Below, in pieces: positions 45,590-57,498 of a DNA stretch of 64,000 nucleotides. Origin of the DNA: Meandrina meandrites. Its lineage: Eukaryota; Cnidaria; Anthozoa; Scleractinia; Meandrinidae. Position 1 is the first letter of the stretch. The number at the start of each line of letters is the position of its first letter. The notes beneath the pieces are model-generated. The model was not told the origin of the DNA. It worked only from the letters and a program-made list of their open reading frames with translations, and made no database searches. Made by a program: the position numbers and the translations under genes. The DNA is taken from the NCBI GenBank assembly GCA_963693305.1, contig OY855916.1, positions 8,582,001 to 8,646,000 on the forward strand. The letters run 5' to 3'.

Positions 45590-46015
45590 GGTTTCATGTT
45601 TTTGCGCGTTTGGCAAGGGTTGCATGTTTTCCCGTGCTTTGGCAAAGGTCGCATTATTTCTCGCCCAACGGTGACATGTTTTTCCCGTGCTTTGGCAACG
45701 GTTACATGTGTTTCCCGCGCTTTGGCAACGGTGACATGTTTTTCCCGCGCTTTGGCAACGGTTACGTGTTTTTCCCGTGTTTTCAGTCTACCTTGGTTAC
45801 TTAATTTTACAAGTTCCGGTTTGCGGTCGTCGTTAATAGGTCTATAAACACCTGACTACTTTTGTTTAGTTTTTTTAAAAAAAAGTAATTAGAAAACCAC
45901 AATAACCGCCCGGCTAATTAAGTGGCCTCATTACTGGATAAAAATAAATTGAGAGTTCGAAAGACTGATCTGGCACATTGACAATTTTTCTGCTTAATTC
46001 ATTGTCTAGACTGCT
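45590..46015 (-). repeat. Duplicated block, copy 2, with minisatellite units
   Basis: About five inverted minisatellite units (TTTTCCCGCGCTTTGGCAAC with GGTTACATG, about 31 bp) precede TTAGAAAACCAC, GGCTAATTAAGTGGCCTCAT, GAAAGACTGATCTGGCACA and GTCTAGACT. Together with 45036-45360 this is a diverged tandem segmental duplication. Confidence 0.7.
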
Positions 46016-47996
46016 GCTATAAAAGAGGCAGGGACAGACGGGGCAAAACTTCCCGCCTCCCGTATACTCTTTACTCATGGCTCTTGTCCCTTGTCCCGCA
46101 TCCCGTAGAGTTCAACTGGACTTCAAGAACGACACACAAGTTGAGAGCTAGATACCAGTCAGTTGGGTTAAAAAAAGTATGAAAAAAGGCAAGGAAACCA
46201 TACAAATATGCAATGGCGACAAAATACTAATATTAGTTATAACCCTTACATTGCTAAACCCGGATTTTTCCGGGATTTGGAGGAATGGCTATTCAACCAC
46301 TTGTGACGTCACTAATTTACACGTCAGCACATTCTTGTGATATGCAACTAGCTAATACAGATTGGAGAGATCTTCCCAGAGGACTGTCCAGTTTTCAATT
46401 TCGATTGCATTCTGACAGAGCTTATCGAAGAAAGCGAGATCAGTTATATACTTGATCTTGGTCTCCTTTCCAAGGCTTTGCATTGATAAAGATCAAAACT
46501 TTTCACGCCAGAAGAAAGAATATACAGAGTAGAAGGTAGAGAGAATAAGAAAGCAGAGAAAAATGAAAAGGATTGAAGCAAGGAAAAAAATCGGAACGAT
46601 TCCACATGGGCGCGTACGCAAAAGTGAAATATTGTACATTTTTGCATGAAAACTTCATCGAAATCTTACTTCAGTGTGAGAAGGGGCGTTTCTAGCAAAG
46701 TTGAGAGAAATTCAGCACCGTAGCGCCAAAATAATCAACTTAACGGAAAAAAATACGTGTTTTTGAGTAATATTATCATTTTAAGGGTTAACACAACTGT
46801 GATAACTGCTAGATGAGAATATATGGAAACGAAGAAACAAAAACAGGGCATGTCAATCAAAACTGCACACCTTGTTTACAAAACCTTGCTAGTACTGCCG
46901 TTGTGAAAAGTTTTATTAAAGGACTAAAGACAGGAACTTGGAAAACTGATCGAATTTCGTGTCATAACAATGCCCCTCGCTGTTAGCTCTGAATAACAAT
47001 ATAGGTCGTGTTTAAAACGGGCGAAGGAAAATGGAGATTATAGGGAGGTAGTGTCTTACTGCCATTTGTCGCTGTTGCAGATTTGTAAAGCTGGCGTTTC
47101 GTGTTTAGTCCTTCCGTAGATCAATCACGAGTTTGTACGTCGATTTAATTTACCATTTTATTCGTCGGTAGATCAGACAAGACTCAAACTAAGCAGGAAG
47201 ACTATATTGTTTTACCAACGAAATAGCTGCTTATCCTGTCTCGAACCAGACTGAGCCTGCGGTTTCTGCCGGGCAGAGACATTACTTAGCAACGTGAGTG
47301 ACGTGACTTATATTAATGATGACGCTGGCGTACAGCAGGCGCGAGGTTGGTTTCGATAACCTGTCACATTCCAGTCGGCTTTCAGTGTCTGCCTAATCTG
47401 ATTAAGGCTGTTTGTATGTAATGTCTTCAGGTATTCCATTTACATCACGATATGCCCCACCTTTTTAATTATTTTGAAGTGTATCCAATTAAGTCATTAC
47501 CGCATCTCAAGAGCTCTCGCTTTTTGGTCGCGCTGTGGGATAACAAACCTCGAATCCCAGTTCTCACGCCCCTGGGAATATTTTCTTGAGGTACCAGAAC
47601 CGCTTCCGTGTGGCCGGATTACGTTTATTTGCCGCGCCAATGTGCTTCGCGCTTCACGGCTTTATGTAAGACCTTGCTTACACTGAAACAAATTATCCGT
47701 TTATCTACGCCTTATCGTGTGCAATATTTTATCGGTAGGATAATCCTTACAGGAAAAATGCTGTCTTGGCTCCTCTTATCACTGTTAGTTTGTTTGCAAT
47801 AATTAGTATCATATTCTCTGAAGCGACATGTTGGTTTGTAATTAGTTCTACGAGGTTATCGTGCGATTAGTTAATTTTAGTTCGTCTAGAATCGGTGCGT
47901 AGCTAAGAATGAGCTTAGTGTTAGGTCTTGGGCGATTATCTACATGGTCAACTATGGCTTTGCCTAGAACTTAGATGGTCGTAAATAGCACTTAAA
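46016..47996. other. Gene-free stretch
   Basis: No exon with plausible borders, RNA gene or clear inverted repeat recognised. Confidence 0.4.
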
Positions 47997-48157
47997 GAAT
48001 TAGCCATGTTCTAAACGAGCAGGGGACTGGGTACGAGCATTTTTTCTCTTTGGTACAAATATTCAATATTGATTGAATTGAAAAATGGGGTATGTCATCT
48101 GAAAGAGCATCCAAAAATGAGTAAATTCACCAAATTTGACGGTTATTGGTTTAAGCC

Positions 48158-48250
48158 CAAAGGCATGGTACACTTAGTATGGATTGGAGGGACAGGCGTC
48201 CTCCAATCCATACTAAGCTCTCTTATTTTAAAAGTGTACCATGCCTTTGC
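48158..48250. repeat. Nested palindrome
   Basis: AAAGGCATGGTACACTT mirrors AAGTGTACCATGCCTTT, and inside TTAGTATGGATTGGAGG mirrors CCTCCAATCCATACTAA around a short GACAGGCGT loop, with an unmatched CTCTCTTATTTTA on one arm. Confidence 0.8.
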
Positions 48251-48257
48251 ATTTAAG

Positions 48258-48910
48258 GACGTTCGCGCTAATTGTTTATGCGCATCCTTACTGCGCACGT
48301 AATTCCTGACGTACCGCTACGCCACGTCATGCATCGAGCGCGGGCGCTGAGGAAACTTTCCAACCACATATAGGGTGAGTAGCCGTTGCGATAACTTCGC
48401 TTGCAGTTTGCTCGCTTAAATGGTCGGTGACCCCTACTTTTTTCTTAACAGATCACTTTTGTTAACGATTATCTACGTTTTGTGAGAAAATGAAAAAAAT
48501 CTATCGATTAAAAGGTTGATTTTTTTTGCCCCACGCACGTTCGAATTCCGGTTTTTGATCTTTTCGTTGTGCCGTACGACGGGTTCAAATGCCTTTTCCA
48601 GGGCTAAGTTTTGCATAAAAGATGGCAACACTTAAAATTATTTACGCAACAGACGCACTTCTTCAAAATATCACAAAGATCGTTTGCCTCCGTTTTCTCA
48701 TCATCGATAATTTAAACTACAAACCTTGAAAGCCGTGCGAAATTACGTGCGCCAATTTTTCAAAATCAGGGTAGTTTTCTACAGACTTTATCTCTGAAAC
48801 GAAGTCGGTGACCCCCACTTTTTTTTGCATTTCTGACACAAGTAACTCATTATCCGTCCTCAGTAAAAATTTTAGAAAAATCTATCGACTAGAAAATTTT
48901 CGCGCGAACG
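48258..48910. mobile_element. TTAA-bounded element with GGACGTTCGCGC termini
   Basis: TTTAAGGACGTTCGCGC at the left is mirrored by GCGCGAACGTCCTTAAA at the right, a perfect 17-bp inverted repeat that includes a TTAA on each side as in piggyBac-type insertions. The start of a related sequence (TTTAAGGACGGTGCC) appears at about 63519. Confidence 0.65.
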
Positions 48911-49069
48911 TCCTTAAACCAATAACCATCAAATTTGGTAAGTCTTCTAATTTTTGGATGCTCTTTCAGATGACTTGCTCCATTTTCAATTCAATCGATA
49001 TTGAATATTCATACCAAGAAAAAATATGTTCGTACCCAGTCCCCTGCTCGTTTAGAACATGGCCAATTC

Positions 49070-51504
49070 AGCGTGTTAGTGCGTTTTAGCAGTAAGCAAA
49101 GGTCATGCCTATCTCTATTTCAGAAGGAAAACACCCTGACACATCAAACATAACAATTAAATAACTCAACTTTGCTCAGCAGTTGAGGAATGTCTGTGGC
49201 TTGTTGGTCTCATTTACAGTTTTCGATATATCTCGATGTTTCAGTATTCCGGAAACTGACTTTAGTGTGAACTTACAGACCAAAAACAAAACATGCAATT
49301 TAGAAAATGAGCGTTTTTTTTTTACCTCCAAACACCGTTACACCGTTCATATGCGACCACTAAAATAAATCGTTTGTTTACACACTAGCTGTGAATAATT
49401 TCAACTTAATTAATCTTATGGGGTAACTTTTTGACTTGCATTCCTTCCCAACTAAACGTTCGGTTTCTCTCGAACAGGTCTACACATTTTCTTCTGCATC
49501 TTAGAATCTAAACTTTTTTTAAAAGAACACCTTGAGGTTATTGAAGATTATATTCCTGTTGATGCTTGAAACGAGATAAGCAGTGTGAGACATGACCATG
49601 TTCACGTTTGGCTCGGGATTGGCTTAGTATTTGCTTTCTAAGACGTAATGTAAAAGCTAGAGTAGTACTTATGAATGGCGCATTTAGGGAATTAGGGGTG
49701 TTAACGCGTTAAAACCCTGAAAATGGTTCCTGGTCAGCTTTTCTTAGAAGTCGAGGAGTTTCAAAATTAAACTGATGGCTGTAGTGAACTGGAGTGTTGT
49801 CCATTGAAATGGTTATAATCTTTAGCGATTTCAAACTTGGATAATTTGTGATTGTCAGTTTTTCTTAAGGATGTTGAGGTCAAGGGACAATGGATTAGTC
49901 AGTTTAAATTTCAGGCAATTTGTCAGTATTAGCTTAACTTTTAGCCATTTTTAGTCCGGCGGCCCTTCCTTTGAAAGAGTTTATCGCCAAAAATATACAA
50001 CGCATACCTCACTAAGCACCCGAACTAAGCATCTTAAGCTTCATCTATTTTCATACGATCGTAAAAAAGAACAAATATATTTCAGGTCTTGGCCTAATTG
50101 GAAGATGCCTTGTAAGTCGGTATCGAGATGACATTCTTCTGCGGTGGGAAGTTGTTTAGTAAAATATTTACTGGTTTAAGCTTGTCTAAGAGGCAGAATT
50201 CTGCACTAATCGTGCGTGGATTTAGTTCGCGATTGTTTCCTGCTAACTGATTCATGATTTGTCGATGTATTAACTATACGTTTCTAGGAGCCAAGGTCTT
50301 GCTAATTTGGTCAAATTGGACTTCGGAGCAGTTTTCACTTCAGTGTCGAGATAATTCGCATTTGCTTTGGTTTTGCATTACGACATTAAGTGATTGGTTT
50401 AAAAACTCGCGCCAAAATTAACCAATAAGACGTAAAACCGGCAAAACCAACAGTGACTTACTCGGACAAGTTTTCCCGCGCTTTGCGCCGGCTACATGGA
50501 TTTGCTTCGAGGTTTGATTGGCTCGCTGGATTGCCTGTGTCCTTTGTGATCTGATTGCATGATCAGAATGATTACTTTCACGGAAACCTATCTAAATAAC
50601 CAATGGTTTGAAACGTTAACAAAACGCTAAAGAAAAGATTGGAAAATATTGTAGGATAACCTCATGTGATCCATTGTAATTATTTTGGGTTGTTTATCGT
50701 TTGATACCGGCTTATGTTTGTTTGAGTTTTCCACTTTTTGCGAATCCAGATTACTGTCAACATAATAGGATTTGATTTAACACCTGGGGCGCCAACTTAT
50801 TTTCGGGATCCTAGCTGAGGGGAGATTTGAGACAAGCCACTCGTTAACTGCTAGGCGCTTATCATTTTTTCACATAAAAATCTTGGAGCTGCCTACAAAC
50901 TCGCAAGTCGACATGCCAGTGGAATGTTTTCACCTCATAAACACATTTCTGAGAAATGATAACTTAACAAATGAGAAATAATTATTCAAAAAACTTTCTG
51001 CCAAAATACTTTGGGTGCAAGAAGATTTACTTCCTGATCTGTGAGGTGTGAAGCTGTGAAATCGCCGCAATCTGTGCGGAGCGACCGGACGAAGTAACGA
51101 CTGCAAGAAAAATAGGAGTTTTTGCGCCCGGAGTACTGCGAAATATAATGGTGTCCAGAAAACTAAGGACTGAAGGCCGATATTTGGCCGCTTCACTTGG
51201 GTTTTAACGCGAATACCTCGTTCGCGTTTTAAGCAATCAAAAATCTCTATGCTCGCCGGCTTATTACACGAATCTATGTTTTGCAGTGTTTTGTAAACTT
51301 TTGGGCTATTTTTGGGGAAGTTTGGGAGGAGATATTTTTTCGCTAAGTATAAGTAAAATTTAGAGAAATAAGAAGTAGTGAATATTTAATGTAGTTTTAA
51401 AATTAGAATTTGTGCTGTGCTAATGGTGTGAACATTAAGATAAAAAGTCAAATATAACAATCCAATCTTTCACTCCGACAGTTTTGTAGGAGGTGCTAAT
51501 TGGA
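49070..51504. other. Gene-free stretch
   Basis: AT-rich with one minisatellite-like unit at about 50470-50500 (TTTTCCCGCGCTTTGCGCCG, then GCTACATGG). No exon recognised. Confidence 0.4.
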
Positions 51505-51730
51505 ATGAGGGAAATTAGCTTATCTGAAAGATTAGCTTCGAAGGAACAGTTTAAAGGCGGTGGCAAGCGAGGGTACATTGTTGCGGACACATTGTTGCTC
51601 ATGATTGTTTCCGCTGCTGCGCAAATCAGGAAACATTTGTTGTGGACAAAAAATGTTTCTAAAAGAAATCAGAAACATTTTTTTGTCTCGGAGACAAGTT
51701 TTGTGTCCGCAACAAACCCGTGGTCCAAAG
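51505..51730. mobile_element. Truncated relative of the element at 55776-56128
   Basis: Shares AAAGGCGGTGGCAAGCGAGG, CATTGTTGCTCATGATTGTTTCCG, AAATCAGAAACATTTTTT and GTGTCCGCAACAAA, in the same order as the copy at 55.8 kb. The right terminal repeat is missing. Confidence 0.7.
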
Positions 51731-54700
51731 TTTATTTTTTCCTAAGATTGGTAATGCAGTTTCACAACAAATTGGATACTACCAGGATTTGATTAAACGC
51801 CAGAAGTGAACATCACGTGACGATGAGACTGAAAGGAGCCACCGTCTTCAAAGGGACGCGCTTATTGGAAGAAGATTGCTAAATACGATTATAACGATGG
51901 CAACTTTTCAGAAAATTAAGCTGGAAATGCTAAAATTTTGCCATGTATCTCCACGTAAACATCAAGTCACGTGAGCTGAGTTGCTCACGAGAGCATTACT
52001 GCTTGAAGGGTTTTGAAGTTAAAGATCGTCGGAAGTAAAAACAGTTTTGTGCAAAACGTTCTCAATTCTCAATCAGTTTCCAGCTGAAACGTCGACCGTA
52101 AACGAATTCGGTTCCTAGCTAAACCCATTTTGTATTCAGTGGAATTGCGTGGCATAAGCTATACGGAATAATATTCGGAGTTCTCTGTACAGAAATCGAA
52201 CCTGTGACCTTCAACACATGGCTCTATCACAGAGCTACGCAGCAGACACGTGGGAGCCTGAGCTTTGCCGTATACAATAAATGTTTTGTATTTTTTCAAA
52301 CTCAATATTATCAATGTTATACTGTTAATTGAAGTCTTCTGGTCATTTATAATCATTTGTCAACACAATCAATTCAGAGCCTAAACTGAATAAATTCTAA
52401 TGTACCACAAAAATTAACTGCACTAAACTTTAGGAAAAATGAAAGTGGATGATATGAACTAGGACAAATATTTACAACTACAAGAATCTGCTTACAGAAT
52501 ATGCCTCAAAATATCGCAATATCATGTTTATGGTCGTTTATCTTGAAGTGACACAACGTCCTGAAATAGCACTAAATGTTTTATAAACGCCAATTGTGTA
52601 AACAGCGTAAAAATGTAGCCGTATGGTTCCCTCATAATATTTCTTCATTTTGGAGACTGCCTGTCTGACTTCACCCAGAGAAGGTCTCGTACGACCAGTG
52701 GGTCATCTCCGAAAAACGGAAACAATAAACGTTAACCTTTGAGCCTCAGTTTTGTCATTTGTCAGATTATCGTACAAAAATAGAACTTGGAATATCGGGT
52801 AGGGATTACGACTTTACAAAATGGATTAATATTTTTTCGAAGCACTTCATGGCCATTGCGGTAAATTGTCTTTCGATTGGCTTCACCACGAACTGACTGT
52901 CACTCCCCGTAATCTGAACTTTCAGCCGTCTTTTCAGTCTTTTCTTGTCGCATATAAACAACAAGAGTCTAAAGATCCAAATAAACACACGTACATGAAA
53001 AATTCTTCTTCGTGCGGTTCGCGTTCTTCATAAAACGTAGAATTTCTCAGCTTATTTGACATTTCGCTCTGCCGGGCTAAGAAATGCACCATGCAAGACT
53101 GTATATAACGCACGTGAAACTGAGGGCCATAAAATGAGTTTCGTCCAGTTCAATTAAACGAGTTATTTCCTACCAAAGTACATAGACTTTAAAACTAGAA
53201 CATTGCCCAAAGAGTGTACGATTTTAATGACTGATTTACGTAAGCTTAAAATATTTTTATCAATCAAGGTTATCGTTAGGTTAATAGCGACAAAGTAGCT
53301 TGTTTCGAAGCTAGTTCTATCCCTGATAGCTGAGGACATCTCTGCTCATCTCCAAGGACGTGTTGCATATTTTGAGAAGTATCTGCCAAGCTTCTCGATA
53401 ACGATCATTCCATATTTATATAAACAAAAAGGAATTAAACCATTTTATCAGCAGTTTATCAAACGGAAGGCTATACAAAATGAAGGATAAAATATACAAA
53501 CATGCATCGTATAACAAAGATAAAAGCAATTCAAATGATTATATCTTAAGAAATAACTTTAATATGGTTTAATGAAAACTCGAACAAGTGCAGGTCTGAT
53601 TTATTTTTCAATTTGAAAATACATTTACGCAATAAATGGTAGTCAAAGATTTCGTGTAAGGTTTTTAGGCAGTATGGCATCGCTAAGCTCCATATGCCAC
53701 GTAGAATACACTGACCATATACCCACCTACCTGAGTTAACTTGATGTAACTTCCAGATGTGCTTATTTGCAACAATTGATTTTTAATATGTCAACCAATG
53801 CATGCGATACGTTTCCTTCTCGGTTTTGTAATTTGAAAACATGAAGGCTCGCAAAATGAAAACAACTTAGTTACAAATGGAAAACAAAATCGTGGGAGGT
53901 GGACAGAAGGTTGAATTGCTATTCATTATAGAAGCGTAACTGGAAAAAGAATGATGCGAAATGCATTTGACTTTTTGCAGTAAAGGACCGTAAAGCGATT
54001 TTGGAGATCGCATAAAACAACGGTGACTGTTTATAAACCGTACGTGCTTTAAGAATCGTGTGAAATACGCATGCACTTTTGCCGTGCATTAATTTCCTTA
54101 TTTCCCTGTTGTTTATACAACCAGTCGTACATACATATCTTTTATTCTTGGACAGAATTCAAACTCCTGTGCGACTGCGATCGGTCTATTGAGAGGTGCA
54201 AGTAAACTTGATCACTGGTCGACACACGTTTTTCACAATCCAAGTTCCAACCCATTCAATTAACAAATAATTAGACAACAGTGTAGCGGTTAACCAAACC
54301 CACATTCAATTCGCACTTCAGCCAATATATGAAGCTATATGTTAGAAGATAACGAAATCTTGATGATTTGATTAAGCGAAGAGAATGCATCAGAGTAATT
54401 GATCTGCAGTTGACTTCTCACTTCTACACACGACTACAATATCCTACATCGTGTAAAGTTAGTCAAGTCAACACAAACAAAAATATTGAAAAATGCGAAG
54501 ACTTACATCCAGAAGTGTTCCTCTGCGATGCTCTCCTCGTCTTTTCTGGTGGCCAAAGCGATTAAGCTGCTTTCCTTATAGAACTGCTCATCTCAATGAG
54601 GTATAAATGAGCTGTTACTTGTACTGATTGCACTCACGCTATCAGGCAGCCAGACGGACGCCCGTCTCAGCACGCTAAAGGAAGTTATGTCACTTTAATA

Positions 54701-55775
54701 CGACAGCACAATTTGTTTTCCAGCCCAGTATAAACAACGATTTCCCAAGACAATAGCAGCTTCCAAGTGTTTTGTCTACCAACACGATAAGAACGTCTCG
54801 AGTCAGCTGAAATTCAACCTCCTTTAATGCTGCATATCTGGGATAAGACGAGGAAAAGTTACCTGTAAGTACCAGTTTACAAGATTGTTTCACTACGGGG
54901 CGTCTGACACGCCATTCTTATCTTACACGCCCCGCCTAGGTAATCCGTTAGGAAAACGATATTGTTAAAGCCACTTTGTGCGATGCCTCCACAAGATCAC
55001 CCAAAATGACGTGACCTATCCCTTTAACTTAACGTGCGTCCAGCCGAGGTTATAAACCACCTTTTTAACTCATTAAAATTTTCCCATTCTGTTAATCGAA
55101 GCCGGAAGTCCGAAAGAACCGCGTCACTGTTTGGTCAAGCTATTCAGGGATTTTTCCGTTTTCCGATGGCCCGCTGGTCAAGCGAGACCTTCTCTAGGTG
55201 CAGTCAGACAAGCAGTCTCCAAACCAAAGAAATATTGTATAAAAGAAATGATATGTTTACACACATGTTGAACCTATCTGTGCTATTTTCCAGGACATAA
55301 ACTAAGCTTAGCGCCTTAAATACGACCCTGGGGTTGCACAGGAGAAAAAGTGAAAACATACAAGTTGCTGAGCGAACAGAACTCCCCCTCCCCCTCCCCT
55401 ACCGTTACTTGCGCATTGAGCCTCTTGTTACTCCCAGCAGTCGAACAATGTGGAAAGAGGAATCTCGCGCGTGACTGTATGTGGGTTGCGTTTGCTGTTA
55501 CTTCTCGTTTTGCTCCGTCCGGTTCTCTGATATCTTCGCTTTTCCATCCTCTTCAAACAGTCTTTCAGTTTTCTTGCTTTTTTTTGTCGCGTAATCGTGG
55601 CTTCAAATTAGCTGATCCGGACCACCCAGGTTGTGATATCCAAACACAAACAAGAAACAAGAAAAAACTCTACTTGTTTCGTCGATTGCTGTTATTTAGC
55701 TGAAATCACACACAGAGAAATTGTCCAAGCGGACTTTCATGAGTGGTAATCTTGATTTGAAAAGCTCCCCCGTAA
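51731..55775. other. Gene-free stretch with one tRNA-like repeat
   Basis: Besides the tRNA-like element at 52190-52255 I recognise no exon, RNA gene or transposon end here. Confidence 0.4.
52190..52255 (-). repeat. tRNA-derived repeat or pseudo-tRNA
   Basis: The minus strand has GTAGCTCTGTGATAGAGCCATG (D-arm and A-box-like) and GGTCACAGGTTCGATTTCTGT (T-arm and B-box-like). The anticodon arm and acceptor stem do not fold cleanly, so a functional tRNA is unlikely. Confidence 0.4.
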
Positions 55776-56128
55776 AGGTGGTGACAAACGAGGACATATT
55801 GTTGCTCATGATTGTTTCCGTGCTGCGCAAGCTGTTGCGGACACAAAATGTTTCTGAAAGAAATCAGAAACATTTTTTGTGTCTCGGACACAAATTTTGT
55901 GTCAGCAACAAATGTTGCGCGCGGGGGAACATTTGTGTCCGCAACATTGTGTCCTCGTTTGCCTCGCCTGCGAGCAGGCTCTCTTTGGGGGCCGCGAGTT
56001 TAATAGCAGCGTGCGAGCGGCCGCGAATAGCAAGCCGCTGAGTACGTAGCCGTAACTCGCGGCTTCGCCACTCGCGCGATGCCCCCAAAGAGAGCCTGCT
56101 CGCAGGCTATCGTTTGCCACCACTGTAA
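55776..56128. mobile_element. MITE with GGTGGTGACAAACGAGGACA termini, interrupted by another element
   Basis: The left end TAAAGGTGGTGACAAACGA is mirrored imperfectly by TCGTTTGCCACCACTGTAAA at the right. The body has inverted words such as GAAACATTTTTTGTG and TGTTGCGGACACAAA. The right arm is split by the insertion at 55964-56109. Confidence 0.75.
55964..56109. mobile_element. 146-bp MITE with 9-bp target-site duplication, nested
   Basis: GCCTGCGAGCAGGCTCTCTT at the left mirrors AAGAGAGCCTGCTCGCAGGC at the right, and the match continues inward through TGGGGGC. The 9-bp direct repeat TCGTTTGCC flanks it exactly (55955-55963 and 56110-56118). A 9-bp duplication fits Mutator-like elements. Confidence 0.9.
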
Positions 56129-56937
56129 AACCCACTGACCTCTCAGCCATTTATTGTGGTGACCGGAAGTGTTGAAACTACCCAAATATGACTACAAAGG
56201 CGAAAACCAACCTTGAACTAATAAATAGGGTGCGTATTTGTAGAATTGGACCTTTCATTGGAATAGGGGACACATTAGAGGTGTTGTGGTTATATTCTGA
56301 ATGGGGCCATTTTGCCTCCGCTACACATCCGGACACACAAGACAGTGATTAAATTGGGTGTGTTGGCCAGCCAAGCCATCGTCCCGTTTCTTCCATGTCA
56401 GCATATAATACAAGCTCTGAACAAAAAGAAAATTACTAAGTGCACCAAAGCCGGACACGAAAACCCTAAAACCAGCAAGTGGAGAAAATTGGGAACGTGT
56501 ACCCCCGACCAAGGCAGTGGTGCAACCCTTGGGGTTTTAGGGTATCCTTATTTAACGTCAGTACTGTAGAAAAATAAACCTAAGGCTTTATACAGCGATA
56601 TAATAAAAATAACAGAACTAAATAAACGTACAACAGCGGATTGCAACTGATGATATTATTAAAAGAAAACCAAACTTAACCTAAACACGGCAAAGGCTGG
56701 CCGTAGAATGTCTCACCTCGCCAACTGTCGCCGATTACAAACTCAAATCCCACTATACACTGCGCACCTCAAACCCGTACCCAGCCCTCTGGTCCGTGCC
56801 GGCAAAATAGTAATTTATGCTAATTTAAGGTCATCACAAATATTACATTTCCTCTGCCTCCCTTCCCCCCTCCCCCCCTATTCTGTTGATTTGTCCGTAG
56901 TGGACTGGCGCCCAGTAAAAATTGCAAATTTGTGAAG

Positions 56938-57031
56938 ATGGCGCCGATTTCGAAGTGAACTTGTGGCTTTGTTGAATGTTCGGAATGTTCACGTTTACAC
57001 GATGAATAACATGCAGTTTTTAGATATTTAG
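56938..57031 (+). promoter_or_regulatory. Three short upstream open reading frames in the presumed RAD54 leader
   Basis: 56938-56958 (7 codons with stop), 56976-57005 (10 codons) and 57002-57031 (10 codons) each begin with ATG and end before the RAD54 start at 57036. The transcription start is unknown, so they act as uORFs only if it lies further upstream. The first sits in an AAGATGGCGCC context that also resembles a YY1-type promoter site. Confidence 0.4.
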
Positions 57032-57035
57032 AGCC

Positions 57036-57467
57036 ATGGTAAGTTGCTAACAGCTCTATTGTACCATTTTTAGGTGTGAAACGTTGTTAAGCAATTCACT
57101 ACTTGGCGATTTTTTTATTTGCCCAAGGTGCAGTGAAGTTTATGCACTCCGAGATTTTACATCCGATTGTAGCAATTTAGACTTAAATTATTGTGGTGTT
57201 GATTTTATAGAGGAGGTCTCTTGCTCCAAGCCAGATTCTTAAAAGGAAGCAAAGCTTTTTTGAGGAAGAAGAGCTTGACAATAGACGTAAACAGGTGAGA
57301 AGAGACTATAACATTTCAATATATAAAAACGTATCGGCGCGGTTATAACTAAACGTGCAACGATTAGTAATGGTAATAGGACTGAGTGGAGTCCAATTCG
57401 GTCTGTAATCATACGAGTGATTAACAAAATCGGACGACCGCGTAGCGGGAGTCCGATTTGTTTAATC

Positions 57468-57498
<31 letters not shown>

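Larger units (their letters stand above)
47997..49069. mobile_element. 1.07 kb element with about 155-bp terminal inverted repeats, containing nested insertions
   Basis: GAATTAGCCATGTTCTAAAC at the left and the reverse complement of the right end (GAATTGGCCATGTTCTAAAC) begin long, slightly diverged arms that run to GGTTATTGGTTTAAG at about 48154 and 48914. Inside lie a palindrome (48158-48250) and a TTAA-bounded element (48258-48910). No transposase frame. Confidence 0.75.

Noticed and set aside
55350..55703. 117-codon plus-strand frame
   Set aside because: Ser/Leu-rich without motifs and with no splice or promoter support.
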